Positions 17,288 to 26,160 of a DNA stretch of 64,000 nucleotides are shown in pieces. The stretch's first letter is position 1, and every line of letters starts with the position of its first letter. The stretch comes from Synechococcus sp. CCY 0621. Its GTDB lineage: Bacteria > Cyanobacteriota > Cyanobacteriia > PCC-6307 > Cyanobiaceae. The DNA is taken from positions 124,001 to 188,000 of the forward strand of contig NZ_JAFKRH010000010.1 in assembly GCF_019038465.1 (NCBI RefSeq). Reading direction: 5' to 3'. The translations under genes were made by a program, and so were the position numbers. The notes beneath the pieces were generated by a model, which had not been told where the DNA came from, did no database searches, and saw only the letters and a list, made by a program, of their open reading frames with translations.

Positions 17288-17542
17288 ATGAGCCTCGCTG
17301 ACCTCGATGCTTTCCTGGCCCACGCGCTAGGGATCCCTGAACTCAACAGACGTCTGCACGATCATCAGCAACCCCTTGATCTGCCCGCCTTCCTCGAAGT
17401 GGCGCGTGGCGAAGGATTCGCCCTCAGCGCCGACGACATCCTGGCCGCCCAGCAGCGGGAGGAGGAGCGACTCAGCGAGGGAGAACTCCAGGAGCGTGCC
17501 GGGGTGGAGGCAAGACGATTGCGCCACTTCATCCCGGGCTGA
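17288..17542 (+). CDS. Nif11-family small protein
   Basis: An 84-residue protein starting MSLADLDAFLAHALGIPELN. The N-terminal 60 residues follow the Nif11 pattern: a helix, a Leu-rich turn, then LPAFLEVARGEGFALSADDI. Nif11 domains serve as leader peptides for ribosomally made peptides in picocyanobacteria, but many stand-alone copies have no such role. There is no double-Gly cleavage site followed by a Cys/Ser/Thr-rich core; the tail is charged and ends in Phe-Ile-Pro-Gly, so a peptide-precursor role is unlikely. No lanthipeptide enzyme lies nearby. Confidence 0.75.
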   Translation: MSLADLDAFLAHALGIPELNRRLHDHQQPLDLPAFLEVARGEGFALSADDILAAQQREEERLSEGELQERAGVEARRLRHFIPG

Positions 17543-17575
17543 AACCACAGTGGCCCAGGAATGGGGGAGAGCCCG

Positions 17576-18046
17576 ATGATGGAGCGTGTCGCTGAGTATC
17601 CACGCCCTCCGTTGCTGTTGCCATGTGAACGGCATGTGCGGGTCGAGACCTTCGGCAAAGTGCTCGCCGATACCCGTTGCAGCCTGAGGCTGCTCGAAAC
17701 CTTCCACCCGCCCACCTATTACCTGCCCCCCGAGGTGATGAACCTGGAGATGCTGGTGCCAGCTCCGGGCCGTTCCTTCTGCGAGTGGAAAGGGGTGGCC
17801 CGCTATTTCGATGTGGTGGCCGCCGATGGTCGCCGCCTGGAACGGGCCCTTTGGCAGTACCCCGATCCCTCGCCCCCCTACCAGGCCTTGGCGGGATGGT
17901 TCTCCCTTTATCCCGGCAAGATGGAAGGCTGCTGGGTGGACGGGGAACAGGTCACCGCCCAACCCGGGGGCTTCTACGGCGGCTGGATCACCGCCGACGT
18001 GGAGGGTCCGTTCAAAGGAGATCTCCGCCACCCGGAGTTGATCTGA
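17576..18046 (+). CDS. DUF427 domain protein
   Basis: A protein of about 156 residues matching the DUF427 family by its core EWKGVARYFDV, the aromatic WQYPDPSPPYQ stretch and a closing GGW(I/V)T motif. The family folds as a small beta-barrel and its function is not established. A purine-rich RBS at about 17564-17571 supports a start at ATG 17576 rather than 17561. It follows the Nif11-like gene by 33 bases in the same direction and ends 21 bases from the convergent ribD. The N-terminal half resembles a second copy of the fold. Confidence 0.8.
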   Translation: MMERVAEYPRPPLLLPCERHVRVETFGKVLADTRCSLRLLETFHPPTYYLPPEVMNLEMLVPAPGRSFCEWKGVARYFDVVAADGRRLERALWQYPDPSPPYQALAGWFSLYPGKMEGCWVDGEQVTAQPGGFYGGWITADVEGPFKGDLRHPELI

Positions 18047-18067
18047 AACAGCCCCTGACCGACGTCC

Positions 18068-19198
18068 TCAAGGCATTGGAGGGTCCCGATGTGTGCCAGA
18101 GGGACTGGCCCGGCTGAGGGTCCAGACCAGATCGACGCCGAGCCGTCGCACCGTGTCTTCCTTCCAGGAGGGATCACTCTCGATGCGGCTGAGCCCGAGC
18201 TCCCCGAGGGGAGTCCTTGCCGGCAGGCCCCCCAGCAGCTTCGGCGCGATCACGGCCGCCAGCTCCTGCACGCAGAGCTGCCGCAGGGCCGCCGCCGCCA
18301 GTTCGGGCCCGCATTCCCAGAGCACCTGGTTGCAACCGCGCTGGGCCAGGGCCTCCAGCAGTGACGCCGGCTCGCAGACGGCCATCTCCAGGCGTTCCAC
18401 GCCGATGGCGTCGAGCCAAAGCCGGCGGTCGAGGGGCGCTTCCGGGCCATGGGCCACCAAGGTGGCGGCGCCGTCCTGATCCCAGAGGCGGGCGGCTTTC
18501 GGCAGATTCAGGCCGCGGCTCAGCACCACACGCAGGGGTTCGGGATGGCGCCGGCCGCGGCTGGTGAGCAGGGGGTCGTCGGCCCGCACAGTGCCGCCTC
18601 CCACGATCACCGCATCACAGGCCGCCCGCAGATGGTGAACCCATTCCCGGGCGTTCTGGCTGCTGATCCACTGGCTCTCGCCGTTGGGTAGGGCGGTGCG
18701 TCCGTCGAGGCTCATGGCCCACTTCAGGATCCCCAGCGGTCGGCCGGTGTGCACCCGGTGAACGAAAGCCCGGTTGAGTTGGGTCGCCTCCGCCCGGGCC
18801 ACCCCTTCGATCACCTCAAGGCCAGCCCGGCGCAGGCGGGCCACACCCTCACCGCAGACCCGAGGATCCGGATCAGCCATCGCCACGACGACCCTCTTCA
18901 GGCCCGCGGCGATCACCGCATCGCAGCAGGGGGGCGTTCGGCCGTGATGGCAACAGGGTTCCAGAGTCACCACCACCGTCCCATCCCGGGCCCGCTCCCC
19001 CGCTTGTCGCAGGGCGACCACCTCGGCATGGGGCGAACCGGCTCGCTTGTGGAAGCCCTCACCCACCAGCTGCCCGGCGGCATCAAGCACCACGGCGCCC
19101 ACCAGTGGATTCGGACTGGTGCCCCCCCGGCCAAGGCTCGCCAGCTGCAGGGCGCGCCGCATCCAGGGGAGCCAGTGAGGGGCCGCCGAATCGCTCAC
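18068..19198 (-). CDS. ribD: Bifunctional riboflavin deaminase/reductase RibD
   Basis: This enzyme carries out two steps of riboflavin synthesis: deamination of the pyrimidine ring and reduction of the ribosyl side chain. The deaminase domain has the zinc motif HAEVVAL and PCCHHGRTPPC; the reductase domain follows from about residue 150 with KWAMSLDGRTA and a C-terminal GxxL. The GTG start at 19198 overlaps the stop of the DUF3122 gene by GTGA, giving 376 residues; an in-frame extension upstream is open but would overlap the neighbour by 50 bases. It pairs in pathway with ribF at 28690. Confidence 0.93.
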   Translation of the reverse strand: MSDSAAPHWLPWMRRALQLASLGRGGTSPNPLVGAVVLDAAGQLVGEGFHKRAGSPHAEVVALRQAGERARDGTVVVTLEPCCHHGRTPPCCDAVIAAGLKRVVVAMADPDPRVCGEGVARLRRAGLEVIEGVARAEATQLNRAFVHRVHTGRPLGILKWAMSLDGRTALPNGESQWISSQNAREWVHHLRAACDAVIVGGGTVRADDPLLTSRGRRHPEPLRVVLSRGLNLPKAARLWDQDGAATLVAHGPEAPLDRRLWLDAIGVERLEMAVCEPASLLEALAQRGCNQVLWECGPELAAAALRQLCVQELAAVIAPKLLGGLPARTPLGELGLSRIESDPSWKEDTVRRLGVDLVWTLSRASPSGTHRDPPMP

Positions 19199-19752
19199 CG
19201 CTGGCCCGGCAGCGCTTCCTGCCAGGTCGGCAGGCTGCGCCATTCCGCCACCACGTAGGGCGGCACCGCCAACTCGCTGAACACCCGCGGCAGCCGTAGC
19301 CGCAGGGGACGGTTCTGCTCCAGATCGGCCAGCAGCGGCGTCAGATCGAACTCGGCCGCGGCGGATCGGGTGTCACCGGCGAGGGCTGCGCTGTCGAGCG
19401 TCACATCCTCAAGGTCCCAGAGCAGCCGGCCGCTGCGCACCTCCAGGGCCGTGGGATGGTCGAGGCGCACCTTGCCGGGGTAGCCGACGATCCGTAGCCG
19501 CAACGGGCCGCCGGGCGGACCCTCCCGGTAGGCCACCACCTGCCAGCTCTGGTCGTCGAGGTCGCGCAGGCTCTCCAGGCTGCGCACCACCGGGGTGCCG
19601 TTGCCATCCGGGTGGGCATGCAGTTGCGCCTGGGCCGGCGCCGGGGCCACGGCCAGCACCAGGACCATGAGTGGGACCGCGATCAGAACGAGGATCCCCG
19701 CCCGCCACCAGCTTCGGCGGCATGTTTCCACCAACCGGCCGGCTGCGCTCAT
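19195..19752 (-). CDS. DUF3122 exported protein
   Basis: A 185-residue protein with an N-terminal signal peptide: basic start, hydrophobic stretch about 18-37 and an Ala-x-Ala site near APAQAQ. The mature part matches the cyanobacterial DUF3122 family, with ESLRDLDDQSWQVVAYRE and a conserved closing PxxVVAEWRS. Function is unknown; periplasmic or lumenal location is inferred. It is coupled to the GH116 gene upstream (ATGA at 19749-19752) and to ribD downstream (GTGA at 19195-19198). Confidence 0.82.
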   Translation of the reverse strand: MSAAGRLVETCRRSWWRAGILVLIAVPLMVLVLAVAPAPAQAQLHAHPDGNGTPVVRSLESLRDLDDQSWQVVAYREGPPGGPLRLRIVGYPGKVRLDHPTALEVRSGRLLWDLEDVTLDSAALAGDTRSAAAEFDLTPLLADLEQNRPLRLRLPRVFSELAVPPYVVAEWRSLPTWQEALPGQR

Positions 19753-22256
19753 GGCTGGCGATCGGCCCCGGGGATCGGCTGCCAGCCGGTGTGGGTGGCC
19801 CAGAGGGCCCAGATCGCCATGGCCCGCAGGTAGTGGCAGGCGCGGAAGGTGCCGGCGGCGGTGATCGCCTCCGGGGTGCGGAACTGCAGGCCACCCTCAT
19901 ACACCTGGCGCACGACGGCACCTGTGATGGCGAAGGCGGTGCTGCTCTGGCCCATCAGCCGGTAGTAGGCGGCCAGGCCGAAGTTGATGCCGGTCCAGAC
20001 CTCCAGCGGATGGGTTCCCTCGGGATCGAGGGGAGTGCCATCGCGGCGCAGGCCATTGGCCACCCCCAGACGGCCGCCCTCGAAGGACTCAAAGCAGGCC
20101 TGTCGTATCGCCTTGAGGGCCGAGAGGGCGCGCTCGTCGGCCACCACCGGCGGCAGCCCCAGCAGCCGGGCGTAGAAGTCGCCGCAGAGCTGGTCGGCCA
20201 TTACCACGGGCGTGCCGCTGCCGGCATCGATGGCGTAGTACTCGCCGTTCCAGAGCAGGGCATCGAAATGGCTGCGGGACTGCTCCAGCCAGCCCCCGAA
20301 ACGCCGCTGCTCCTCGGCGGTGTCGAGCCCCAGTTCCAGCTGCAACTGCTGGCCGATGGCCAGGGCGGCCTCCAGGGCGGCGATCCAGAGGGCGCCGCAA
20401 TAGGCGCTCACCCCCTGCAGGGGCCAGTCGTCGAAGGTCTGGTCCGGGGCACCGCCGTTGTCGGGGAGCCCGTCGTCGTTCACGTCGAAACGCTTGAGGT
20501 AGTCCAGCGCGGTCACCGCCGCCGGCCAGCAGTCCGCCAGGAAACGGATGTCCGGGCCACCGGGGGCCAGCTTGTAGGTGCGCCAGACCTGCAGCACGAA
20601 ATCGCTGGCCAGGTCCTTCCAGAGGTTGCAGTCCTGGTAGGCGGTGTAATTGGTGGCATCGAAGGGGCGCTCGTTGGGGGCCCCGAGGTCGTGGGGCGTC
20701 GCGCCGGCCACCTTGCGGGCCGCCTCCACCCGGCCCCGCCCCTGGGTGAAGTACCAGCCGATCGGCCGCGGCGTCGGATCGGCGGCCGGGATGGCGCGGG
20801 CGAAGCTGCGCAGCACGGCCTTGTCGAGTTCGGGCCACAGCTGCAGCAAGGCGAAGGAGCCGTACAGCCGCACGTCGAGGCTCTCGTACCAGGCGTAGTC
20901 GAGGCACTCGAGCACCCCGAAGCGGCCCACCGGATCGCCGGGGCTGGCGGCCGTCCAGAGGCTGCCGCCACTGGCCAGGTCGTAGAGCTCATTGAGCAGG
21001 GCCATGCGCAGCGGCTCCGCCAGGTCGTGGCGTTGCACCACCGGCGCCTGCCAGGCCGCGATCGCGGCCTGCCAGTCGCGCCAGTCGGCCAGGGCTTCCT
21101 CGGCAATGGCGGCGGCGCTGTCGCCTTCGGTGCCGAAGAAGTCGGTGTAGCGGCGCAGGGCCCGGGTGCCGGTGGCGAAGGCCGTCACCGGCAGGTCCCA
21201 GCTGATCACCACCGGGATCTCGAGCGAGGCCCCGGGCTCCAACCGGAAGCGCACCGCCAGGGCGGCGCTCAGGGGATCGTCAGCGGTGCTGCGGCGGTCG
21301 TTGTCGCTGTCGGGGATCGAGCCGTCGCGGCTGAAGGGTTCCCAGAGTTCCGCTCCGTCGCCGCTGGGATCCCAGCGGCTGCAGCGGAACACCTCCACCC
21401 CCGGGTGGTTCAGTGCCGTTTCGTCGGGCACCGCCAGACACCACTGCCCTTCACCCTCGCCCAGGGGCTGGGAGCGCTCCCCCTCCAGCAGCAGGCCCTT
21501 GAGGCCGGGGGCATCGACCCAGCGGTTGCGCTGCCCCTTGCCGCGGCCGATCGCCGGCACGTAGTTGTGCTCCGGGCTGCCGTCGTCCCGGAAGTGGACC
21601 TCCGCCGCCGGGTCGGTGTTGGTGAACCAGCCGACGGTGTTGCGCCAGCTCAGCAGCAGCGACAGCTCCAGCGGCTGGTTGGTGGGGTTGCTCAGCGTCC
21701 AGGCGAAGACGGCGACCGGGTAGCTGGTGCGGCGGTAATCGCCGGGGAGGATCGGGCTGAAGGCCTCGCAGCGCACGTCGGCGCTGAACACGGAGGTGTA
21801 GTGGTGGGAGCTGACCGGGTAGCGCACCGCCACGGTGCCGCTCGGTTGCTCGGTGCTGGCGGCGGGGTACCAGCTCCAGGCGGCCAGCGGCGGGCCGGCG
21901 TCGGGGCGGGAAGCGTCGCAGACGGGCGTCGTGGCCAGGGCATGGGCCCGTGGGCTCTGGCCGTCGTGCTCAAAGAGGGCGAACTGGCAATCGGGCAGCA
22001 CGCCGAACCAGTGCTCGCCCCCGTCGAGATGCCAGAGGTTGAAGGCTCCGTCGAGGCCCCGGGCCAGGCAGCCGGCACCGAAGCCCCCCAGGGGCATGCC
22101 GTGGTTGGGGCCGTCATCCAGGTTGCTGGCGTAGCGCACCGTGTAGGGCTTGTCCCAGCCCTGGCCGAAGGGCCGCGACCAGCTGGCCTCGGGGGGCTGC
22201 CAGGGAGTCCTGCCGCGCCGCAGGTTCTGAAGAGCGGAGAGGCCGAAGGGCGCCAT
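19749..22256 (-). CDS. GH116 family beta-glucosidase (GBA2-like)
   Basis: An 835-residue glycoside hydrolase of family GH116, related to non-lysosomal glucosylceramidases. The N-terminal beta-sandwich begins around GMPLGGFGAGCLARG with the characteristic GG(F/I)G(A/S)G motif; the C-terminal alpha/alpha barrel carries LNELYDLASGGSLW, and a conserved acidic site in YDFNDDGLPDN-like sequence (DVNDDGLPDNGGAPDQTFD) near residue 600. A retaining mechanism with Glu and Asp is known for the family. The natural substrate is unknown; beta-glucosides or glycolipids are possible. No signal peptide is seen. It starts a three-gene coupled group with DUF3122 and ribD. Confidence 0.88.
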   Translation of the reverse strand: MAPFGLSALQNLRRGRTPWQPPEASWSRPFGQGWDKPYTVRYASNLDDGPNHGMPLGGFGAGCLARGLDGAFNLWHLDGGEHWFGVLPDCQFALFEHDGQSPRAHALATTPVCDASRPDAGPPLAAWSWYPAASTEQPSGTVAVRYPVSSHHYTSVFSADVRCEAFSPILPGDYRRTSYPVAVFAWTLSNPTNQPLELSLLLSWRNTVGWFTNTDPAAEVHFRDDGSPEHNYVPAIGRGKGQRNRWVDAPGLKGLLLEGERSQPLGEGEGQWCLAVPDETALNHPGVEVFRCSRWDPSGDGAELWEPFSRDGSIPDSDNDRRSTADDPLSAALAVRFRLEPGASLEIPVVISWDLPVTAFATGTRALRRYTDFFGTEGDSAAAIAEEALADWRDWQAAIAAWQAPVVQRHDLAEPLRMALLNELYDLASGGSLWTAASPGDPVGRFGVLECLDYAWYESLDVRLYGSFALLQLWPELDKAVLRSFARAIPAADPTPRPIGWYFTQGRGRVEAARKVAGATPHDLGAPNERPFDATNYTAYQDCNLWKDLASDFVLQVWRTYKLAPGGPDIRFLADCWPAAVTALDYLKRFDVNDDGLPDNGGAPDQTFDDWPLQGVSAYCGALWIAALEAALAIGQQLQLELGLDTAEEQRRFGGWLEQSRSHFDALLWNGEYYAIDAGSGTPVVMADQLCGDFYARLLGLPPVVADERALSALKAIRQACFESFEGGRLGVANGLRRDGTPLDPEGTHPLEVWTGINFGLAAYYRLMGQSSTAFAITGAVVRQVYEGGLQFRTPEAITAAGTFRACHYLRAMAIWALWATHTGWQPIPGADRQP

Positions 22257-22445
22257 GGGGCCAGTCGAAGTGGGCCCAGCTTGTCAGAGCTGGCCGTCAG
22301 AAGGAGCGGACCTTTCGCTCTCTGCCGCGTCAGCAGTGGAACAGATCCCCCATCCGTTGCCTCCACCAGTGAGGAGCGGCCCAGGGCAGCCGTGGAAAAA
22401 ATCTTTCCAGCTGGGGCTGGTGTTGATGGGCTGTTCCATCCCCCT

Positions 22446-22709
22446 TCAGCCGGACGTGGAGCCGCCCCCCAGCTGATCGCTGCCCAGTTCCTGCTCGATC
22501 AGCGCATCGAGGGTGACGGCGCTGCGCACCAGCGACTGGTAGCGCTGCACCACCCGCCGGTTGCGTTCCAGCCAGCTGCCAGGGTCACCGCCGCCCCCCA
22601 GGGGATGGCCGCCCGGTCCGGAGCGCTCGTCCTCGAGCAGCTCGAGATCGCTCTGGTGGGCCAGCAGGGCCAGCACCAGGGAGTGGATCCTCTGGCGTCG
22701 ATCGCTCAT
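22446..22709 (-). CDS. Small conserved-looking helical protein, 87 residues
   Basis: The frame from ATG 22709 to the stop at 22446 encodes a helical protein starting MSDRRQRIHSLVLALLAHQS, with a Gly/Pro-rich break in the middle and a second helical half (RNRRVVQRYQSLVRSAVTLD). It lies head-to-head with the cobalamin gene, 36 bases apart, and downstream of nothing on its own strand. The two-helix layout and position suggest a real gene; no function is recognised. Confidence 0.6.
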   Translation of the reverse strand: MSDRRQRIHSLVLALLAHQSDLELLEDERSGPGGHPLGGGGDPGSWLERNRRVVQRYQSLVRSAVTLDALIEQELGSDQLGGGSTSG

Positions 22710-22745
22710 GGGCAGGGGGTGGGGCCAGCACGCGTGGGGAGCATC

Positions 22746-24041
22746 ATGGCCAGCAGTGGCGCAGGGGCACGGCTGGAGGGTTCGCTGCTGGAGGTGCTGG
22801 GCACCGATGCCGCCGGCCTGGCGGGCCTCTCCCGCCACTGGCAGGAGCGGATCCTTCGTGCTGATCTGGTGGCGGCCCCCCGGCGGCTGCTGGCGGACCT
22901 CGAGGCCTGGCGCGGCGACGCCCCTGCACCGGAGCTGCTGGCCAGCGACCGACCCACCGAACTGCTGCCGCGGCTGCAGCAGGCCCTCGCCGCCGACCAG
23001 CGGGTGGTGCTGCTCGCCAGCGGCGATCCGCTCTGGTTCGGGATCGGTCGGCTGCTGCTGCAGCACCTTCCCGCCGAGCGACTCCGCTTCCAACCGGCCC
23101 CCACCTCCCTGCAGCTGGCCTTCGCCCGGCTGGGCCGCCCCTGGCAGGACGCCTCCTGGATCAGCCTGCACGGCCGTGATCCCGAGCCCCTGGCGGCGCG
23201 GCTGCAGCAGCGGCCCGCCGCCCTGGCGGTGCTGACCGATCCGGCCCGGGGAGGAGCCGCCGAGGTGCGCGGCATCCTGCGGGCTTCGGGGCTGGAGGCC
23301 GCCTATCAGGTCTGGCTGGCGGAGCGCCTCGGCCATCCGGCGGAGCGTCTGCAGCGGCTGGCGCCCGCCGACCCCCTGCCGCCGGATCTCGATCCCCTGC
23401 ACCTGGTGCTGCTGATCGCTGTTCAGCCTGCGGTGCCTCCGCCTAAGGCTCTGCCTCTGTTCGGCATCCCCGATGGGCTCTGGCTGCAACATGCAGACCA
23501 GCCGGGGCTGATGACCAAACGGGAGGTGCGCGTCCAGCTGCTGGCCGATCTGGATCTGCCTGAGACGGGCGTGCTGTGGGACATCGGTGCCGGGGTGGGA
23601 TCGGTGGGGTTGGAGGCGCTGCGGTTGCGCCCCGGGCTGACCCTGTGGGCCGTGGAGCGCCGGGCCGGGGCCGCCGCCCTGATCGGCGCCAATGCGACCC
23701 GGCTCGGGGTGCGGCCCACCGGGGTGGTGGAGGCGGAGGCCCCGGCGGCCCTGGCCCAGCTGCCCGACCCCGATCGCGTGCTCATCGGTGGCGGTGGTGC
23801 TGGGCGCAGCCTGCTGCTGGAGACGGTGCTGGGCCGGCTGCGGCCCGGTGGGGTGGTGGTGCTGCCCCTGGCCACGGTGGAGGGACTGGCCCTGTGCCGT
23901 CCCCTGCTGGAGCAGGCCGGCCTGGGGGTGGCTGTCACCCAGATCCAGGCCTGGCGTGGTGCTCCCCTGGCGGAGGGCACCCGCCTGGCTCCCCTCAATC
24001 CCGTGCTGGTGCTGAAGGGGACGCGCCCGGCAGCGGGGTGA
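22746..24041 (+). CDS. cobL: Precorrin-6Y C5,15-methyltransferase (CbiE-CbiT fusion)
   Basis: This 431-residue fusion methylates C5 and C15 of precorrin-6Y and decarboxylates the acetate side chain in cobalamin (or pseudocobalamin) synthesis. Residues 1-215 are the CbiE methylase with LLASGDPLWFGIG; residues 245-431 are the CbiT class I methyltransferase with TKREVR and the SAM loop WDIGAGVGSVGLEAL. The ATG at 22746 begins the family similarity; the same frame is open for thousands of bases upstream antisense to GH116, which is a high-GC artefact. Its 3' end overlaps the convergent DUF192 gene by 47 bases. Confidence 0.93.
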   Translation: MASSGAGARLEGSLLEVLGTDAAGLAGLSRHWQERILRADLVAAPRRLLADLEAWRGDAPAPELLASDRPTELLPRLQQALAADQRVVLLASGDPLWFGIGRLLLQHLPAERLRFQPAPTSLQLAFARLGRPWQDASWISLHGRDPEPLAARLQQRPAALAVLTDPARGGAAEVRGILRASGLEAAYQVWLAERLGHPAERLQRLAPADPLPPDLDPLHLVLLIAVQPAVPPPKALPLFGIPDGLWLQHADQPGLMTKREVRVQLLADLDLPETGVLWDIGAGVGSVGLEALRLRPGLTLWAVERRAGAAALIGANATRLGVRPTGVVEAEAPAALAQLPDPDRVLIGGGGAGRSLLLETVLGRLRPGGVVVLPLATVEGLALCRPLLEQAGLGVAVTQIQAWRGAPLAEGTRLAPLNPVLVLKGTRPAAG

Positions 24042-24504
24042 TCCGCACCGGGGTGCCCACGCTGATGCCGAGCACGGCGGCCTGGCCAGCCGCCAGTTCC
24101 AGCACCCCGTCCACTGGCGTGTCGGGGCCGTAGCTGCGGCAGGGCAGGTTCATGCAGGGCGGCACGGCACGCTCGAGGAAAACAACGCGACCGTCGCGGA
24201 TGAACAGCATGTCGAGGGGTTCCGGGGTTCGGTGCATCCAGAACCTGGCCACCGCGGGGGGGGCGTAGGGGAACCACATGCCGCGCAGGTGGGGCAAGGG
24301 TGGGCGAAGCTGCAACCCCATGGCCTGCTGGCGCTCGCCCCGGGGCACCTCCAGCTGGATGCAGCGCGCCGGCGGTGGCCCCTCCAGACACCACTGGGCG
24401 GTGATGGGCAGAAACTGTGGTGGCACCTGGGTCAAGCCCGGTCCGCAGCCGCCCAACAGGACCACGCCGGCCAGGGCCCAACGCCGGAGGTTGGAACGGC
24501 TCAT
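23995..24504 (-). CDS. DUF192 lipoprotein-like protein
   Basis: A 169-residue protein with an N-terminal lipobox LLGGC (about 16-20) that predicts a lipid-anchored envelope protein. The mature part matches DUF192: ERQQAMGLQLRPPLP, then FWMHRTPEPLDMLFI and DGVLELAAGQA. The family is widespread and uncharacterised. It is coupled to the upstream regulator gene through ATGA at 24501-24504 and ends the pheS-nadK-regulator group. Confidence 0.85.
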   Translation of the reverse strand: MSRSNLRRWALAGVVLLGGCGPGLTQVPPQFLPITAQWCLEGPPPARCIQLEVPRGERQQAMGLQLRPPLPHLRGMWFPYAPPAVARFWMHRTPEPLDMLFIRDGRVVFLERAVPPCMNLPCRSYGPDTPVDGVLELAAGQAAVLGISVGTPVRITPLPGASPSAPARD

Positions 24505-25196
24505 GGCACGGGCCCCACGGGGGGCCGACCTTCACTGAGGCAGTAGCCACGACCCCGCACGGTGTGGATCAGCCGGGATTCGCCCTCCTGCTCCAGCTTC
24601 TGGCGCAGGTAGCGCACGTACACCTCGATCACGTTGCTGGCGCCTCCGCCCTGGTCGGCCCAGATCTCTTCAAGGATGCGCTCCCGGCTCACCACCGATC
24701 CCCGGTGGCGCAGCAGCAGCAGCAGCAGTTGATACTCCCGGGCCGTCAGGCTGAGCTGGCGCTGGCCGCGCCACCCCTGGCGGGCCACCGGGTCGATCCG
24801 CAGATTCGCCAACGTCAGCAGGGCGGACACCGGCGTGGGGGCCTGCCGCTGGGCCAGGGCCAGGTGCAGCCGCAGCCGGGTGAGCAGATCGCTGGTGCCG
24901 AGGCTGGGCAGCCAGAAATCGTCGGCCCCCCACTCCAGGCAATGGCTGCGGCTCTCCACGCTGTCGCTGCTGATGCCGAGCAGCAGGGGGCGGGCCCCCA
25001 GCCTGCGGCGCAGTTCCGGAATCCGCTGTTCGCATCCAGGCGACAGGATCACGGCCGCAGGGAGCGCATCGCCAGGCTCCTGCTGCTGGGTGCTGTAGCC
25101 GGACACCTCCAGCCGGGGAGCCAGGCCGATGGCCTCCGGGCCCACCAGCAACACCGCGGTCTGGGCAGGGGTGGCGGCGGTGGGTGGCGTCGTCAC
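24501..25196 (-). CDS. OmpR-type regulator with a pseudo-receiver domain
   Basis: A 231-residue protein with a receiver-like domain (about 14-115) and an OmpR/PhoB winged helix (about 130-220; [20 protein letters not shown] and [12 protein letters not shown]). The receiver lacks the usual acidic pair after its first strand (LLVGPE) and has Ser52 in AVILSPG where the phosphorylated Asp should be. It is therefore probably not controlled by a histidine kinase phosphotransfer. The GTG start at 25196 overlaps the nadK stop by GTGA. Target genes are unknown. The longer open frame upstream is antisense to nothing useful and lies within nadK. Confidence 0.85.
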   Translation of the reverse strand: MTTPPTAATPAQTAVLLVGPEAIGLAPRLEVSGYSTQQQEPGDALPAAVILSPGCEQRIPELRRRLGARPLLLGISSDSVESRSHCLEWGADDFWLPSLGTSDLLTRLRLHLALAQRQAPTPVSALLTLANLRIDPVARQGWRGQRQLSLTAREYQLLLLLLRHRGSVVSRERILEEIWADQGGGASNVIEVYVRYLRQKLEQEGESRLIHTVRGRGYCLSEGRPPVGPVP

Positions 25197-26119
25197 AGGG
25201 GGGCGTCGGCGTGGCTGCTGGAAGGCTTGGCCACGTGCGGCAGGCCCCAGCCCAGCTTGTTGCGCAGCACCTGGAAAAACTCGTGGTCGGCCAACCGCAC
25301 GAAGCGCACCGGATGTTCGCTGCGCCGCACCAGCACCCGGTCCTCGGGCCAGACGTAACAACCGGCGCTGCCGTCCACCACCATCATCAACCGCTCGGGG
25401 GTGGCGGGAAACACCGTCACCGGCTCCTGGTCGCTGAACACCAGGGCCCGGGAGGCGAGGGAATGGGCGGCGATCGGGGTCAGCTGCAGCACCGGACAGT
25501 CGGGGGTGATCACCGGCCCTCCGGCGCTGAGGGCGTAGGCGGTGGAGCCGGTGGGGGAGGAGAGGATCACCCCGTCGGCGGCGATGTCGACCGGGGCGTG
25601 GCGGCCGATGGCGATCTCGAAGTGACACATGCTGGTGAGCGGCTCCCGGTGCAGGGCCATCTCGTTGAGACAGAGCACCTCCCAGCGCCGTTGCTCGCCG
25701 CGCATCACGCTCACGACGAGCATGGAGCGCTCTTCAACGCTCCACTCCCCCGCCACCACCTGGGCCAGGGCCTGGTCCAGGTCCTTCAGGTACGCCTCGG
25801 CCAGGAAGCCCAGATGGCCGGTGTTGATCGTCAGGATCGGCACGCCGATCGGGGCGGTCTGGCGGGCGGCGGAGAGCACCGTGCCGTCTCCCCCCAGCAC
25901 CACCGCCAGGGCCATCTCCTCATCGAAGCTGGCGGGGACGCAGGCGGCGTAGCCCCTGGAGCGCAGGTGCTGGTCGGGATTGGCGAAACCCACCACGCCA
26001 CCGGAGCTGCTCACCCGCGCCACCTCGAGACCCGCCGCCTTCAGCCGGCTCTCGATCAGGTCGGCGGTGCTGATCGCCAGATCCTTGCCGTCGTTGACGA
26101 TCAGTCCGACCCGGGGCAC
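25193..26119 (-). CDS. nadK: NAD kinase
   Basis: This enzyme phosphorylates NAD to NADP. The GGDGT motif in [14 protein letters not shown] and [10 protein letters not shown] are clear, followed by the conserved [14 protein letters not shown] block and the C-terminal all-beta domain. It is 308 residues, as is common in cyanobacteria, which often carry two NAD kinases. It follows pheS by 41 bases and is coupled to the regulator gene downstream. Confidence 0.95.
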   Translation of the reverse strand: MPRVGLIVNDGKDLAISTADLIESRLKAAGLEVARVSSSGGVVGFANPDQHLRSRGYAACVPASFDEEMALAVVLGGDGTVLSAARQTAPIGVPILTINTGHLGFLAEAYLKDLDQALAQVVAGEWSVEERSMLVVSVMRGEQRRWEVLCLNEMALHREPLTSMCHFEIAIGRHAPVDIAADGVILSSPTGSTAYALSAGGPVITPDCPVLQLTPIAAHSLASRALVFSDQEPVTVFPATPERLMMVVDGSAGCYVWPEDRVLVRRSEHPVRFVRLADHEFFQVLRNKLGWGLPHVAKPSSSHADAPL

Positions 26120-26160
26120 CGATCGCAGGCGGGGGAGCCCATCGAGTTTATGGGGGGAGA

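Noticed and set aside
19671-22745. Very long plus-strand open frame joined to the cobL gene
   Set aside because: It is antisense to the GH116 and DUF3122 genes and has Gly/Ala/Val-rich, family-free content. High GC removes stop codons. Only the part from 22746 matches CbiE-CbiT.
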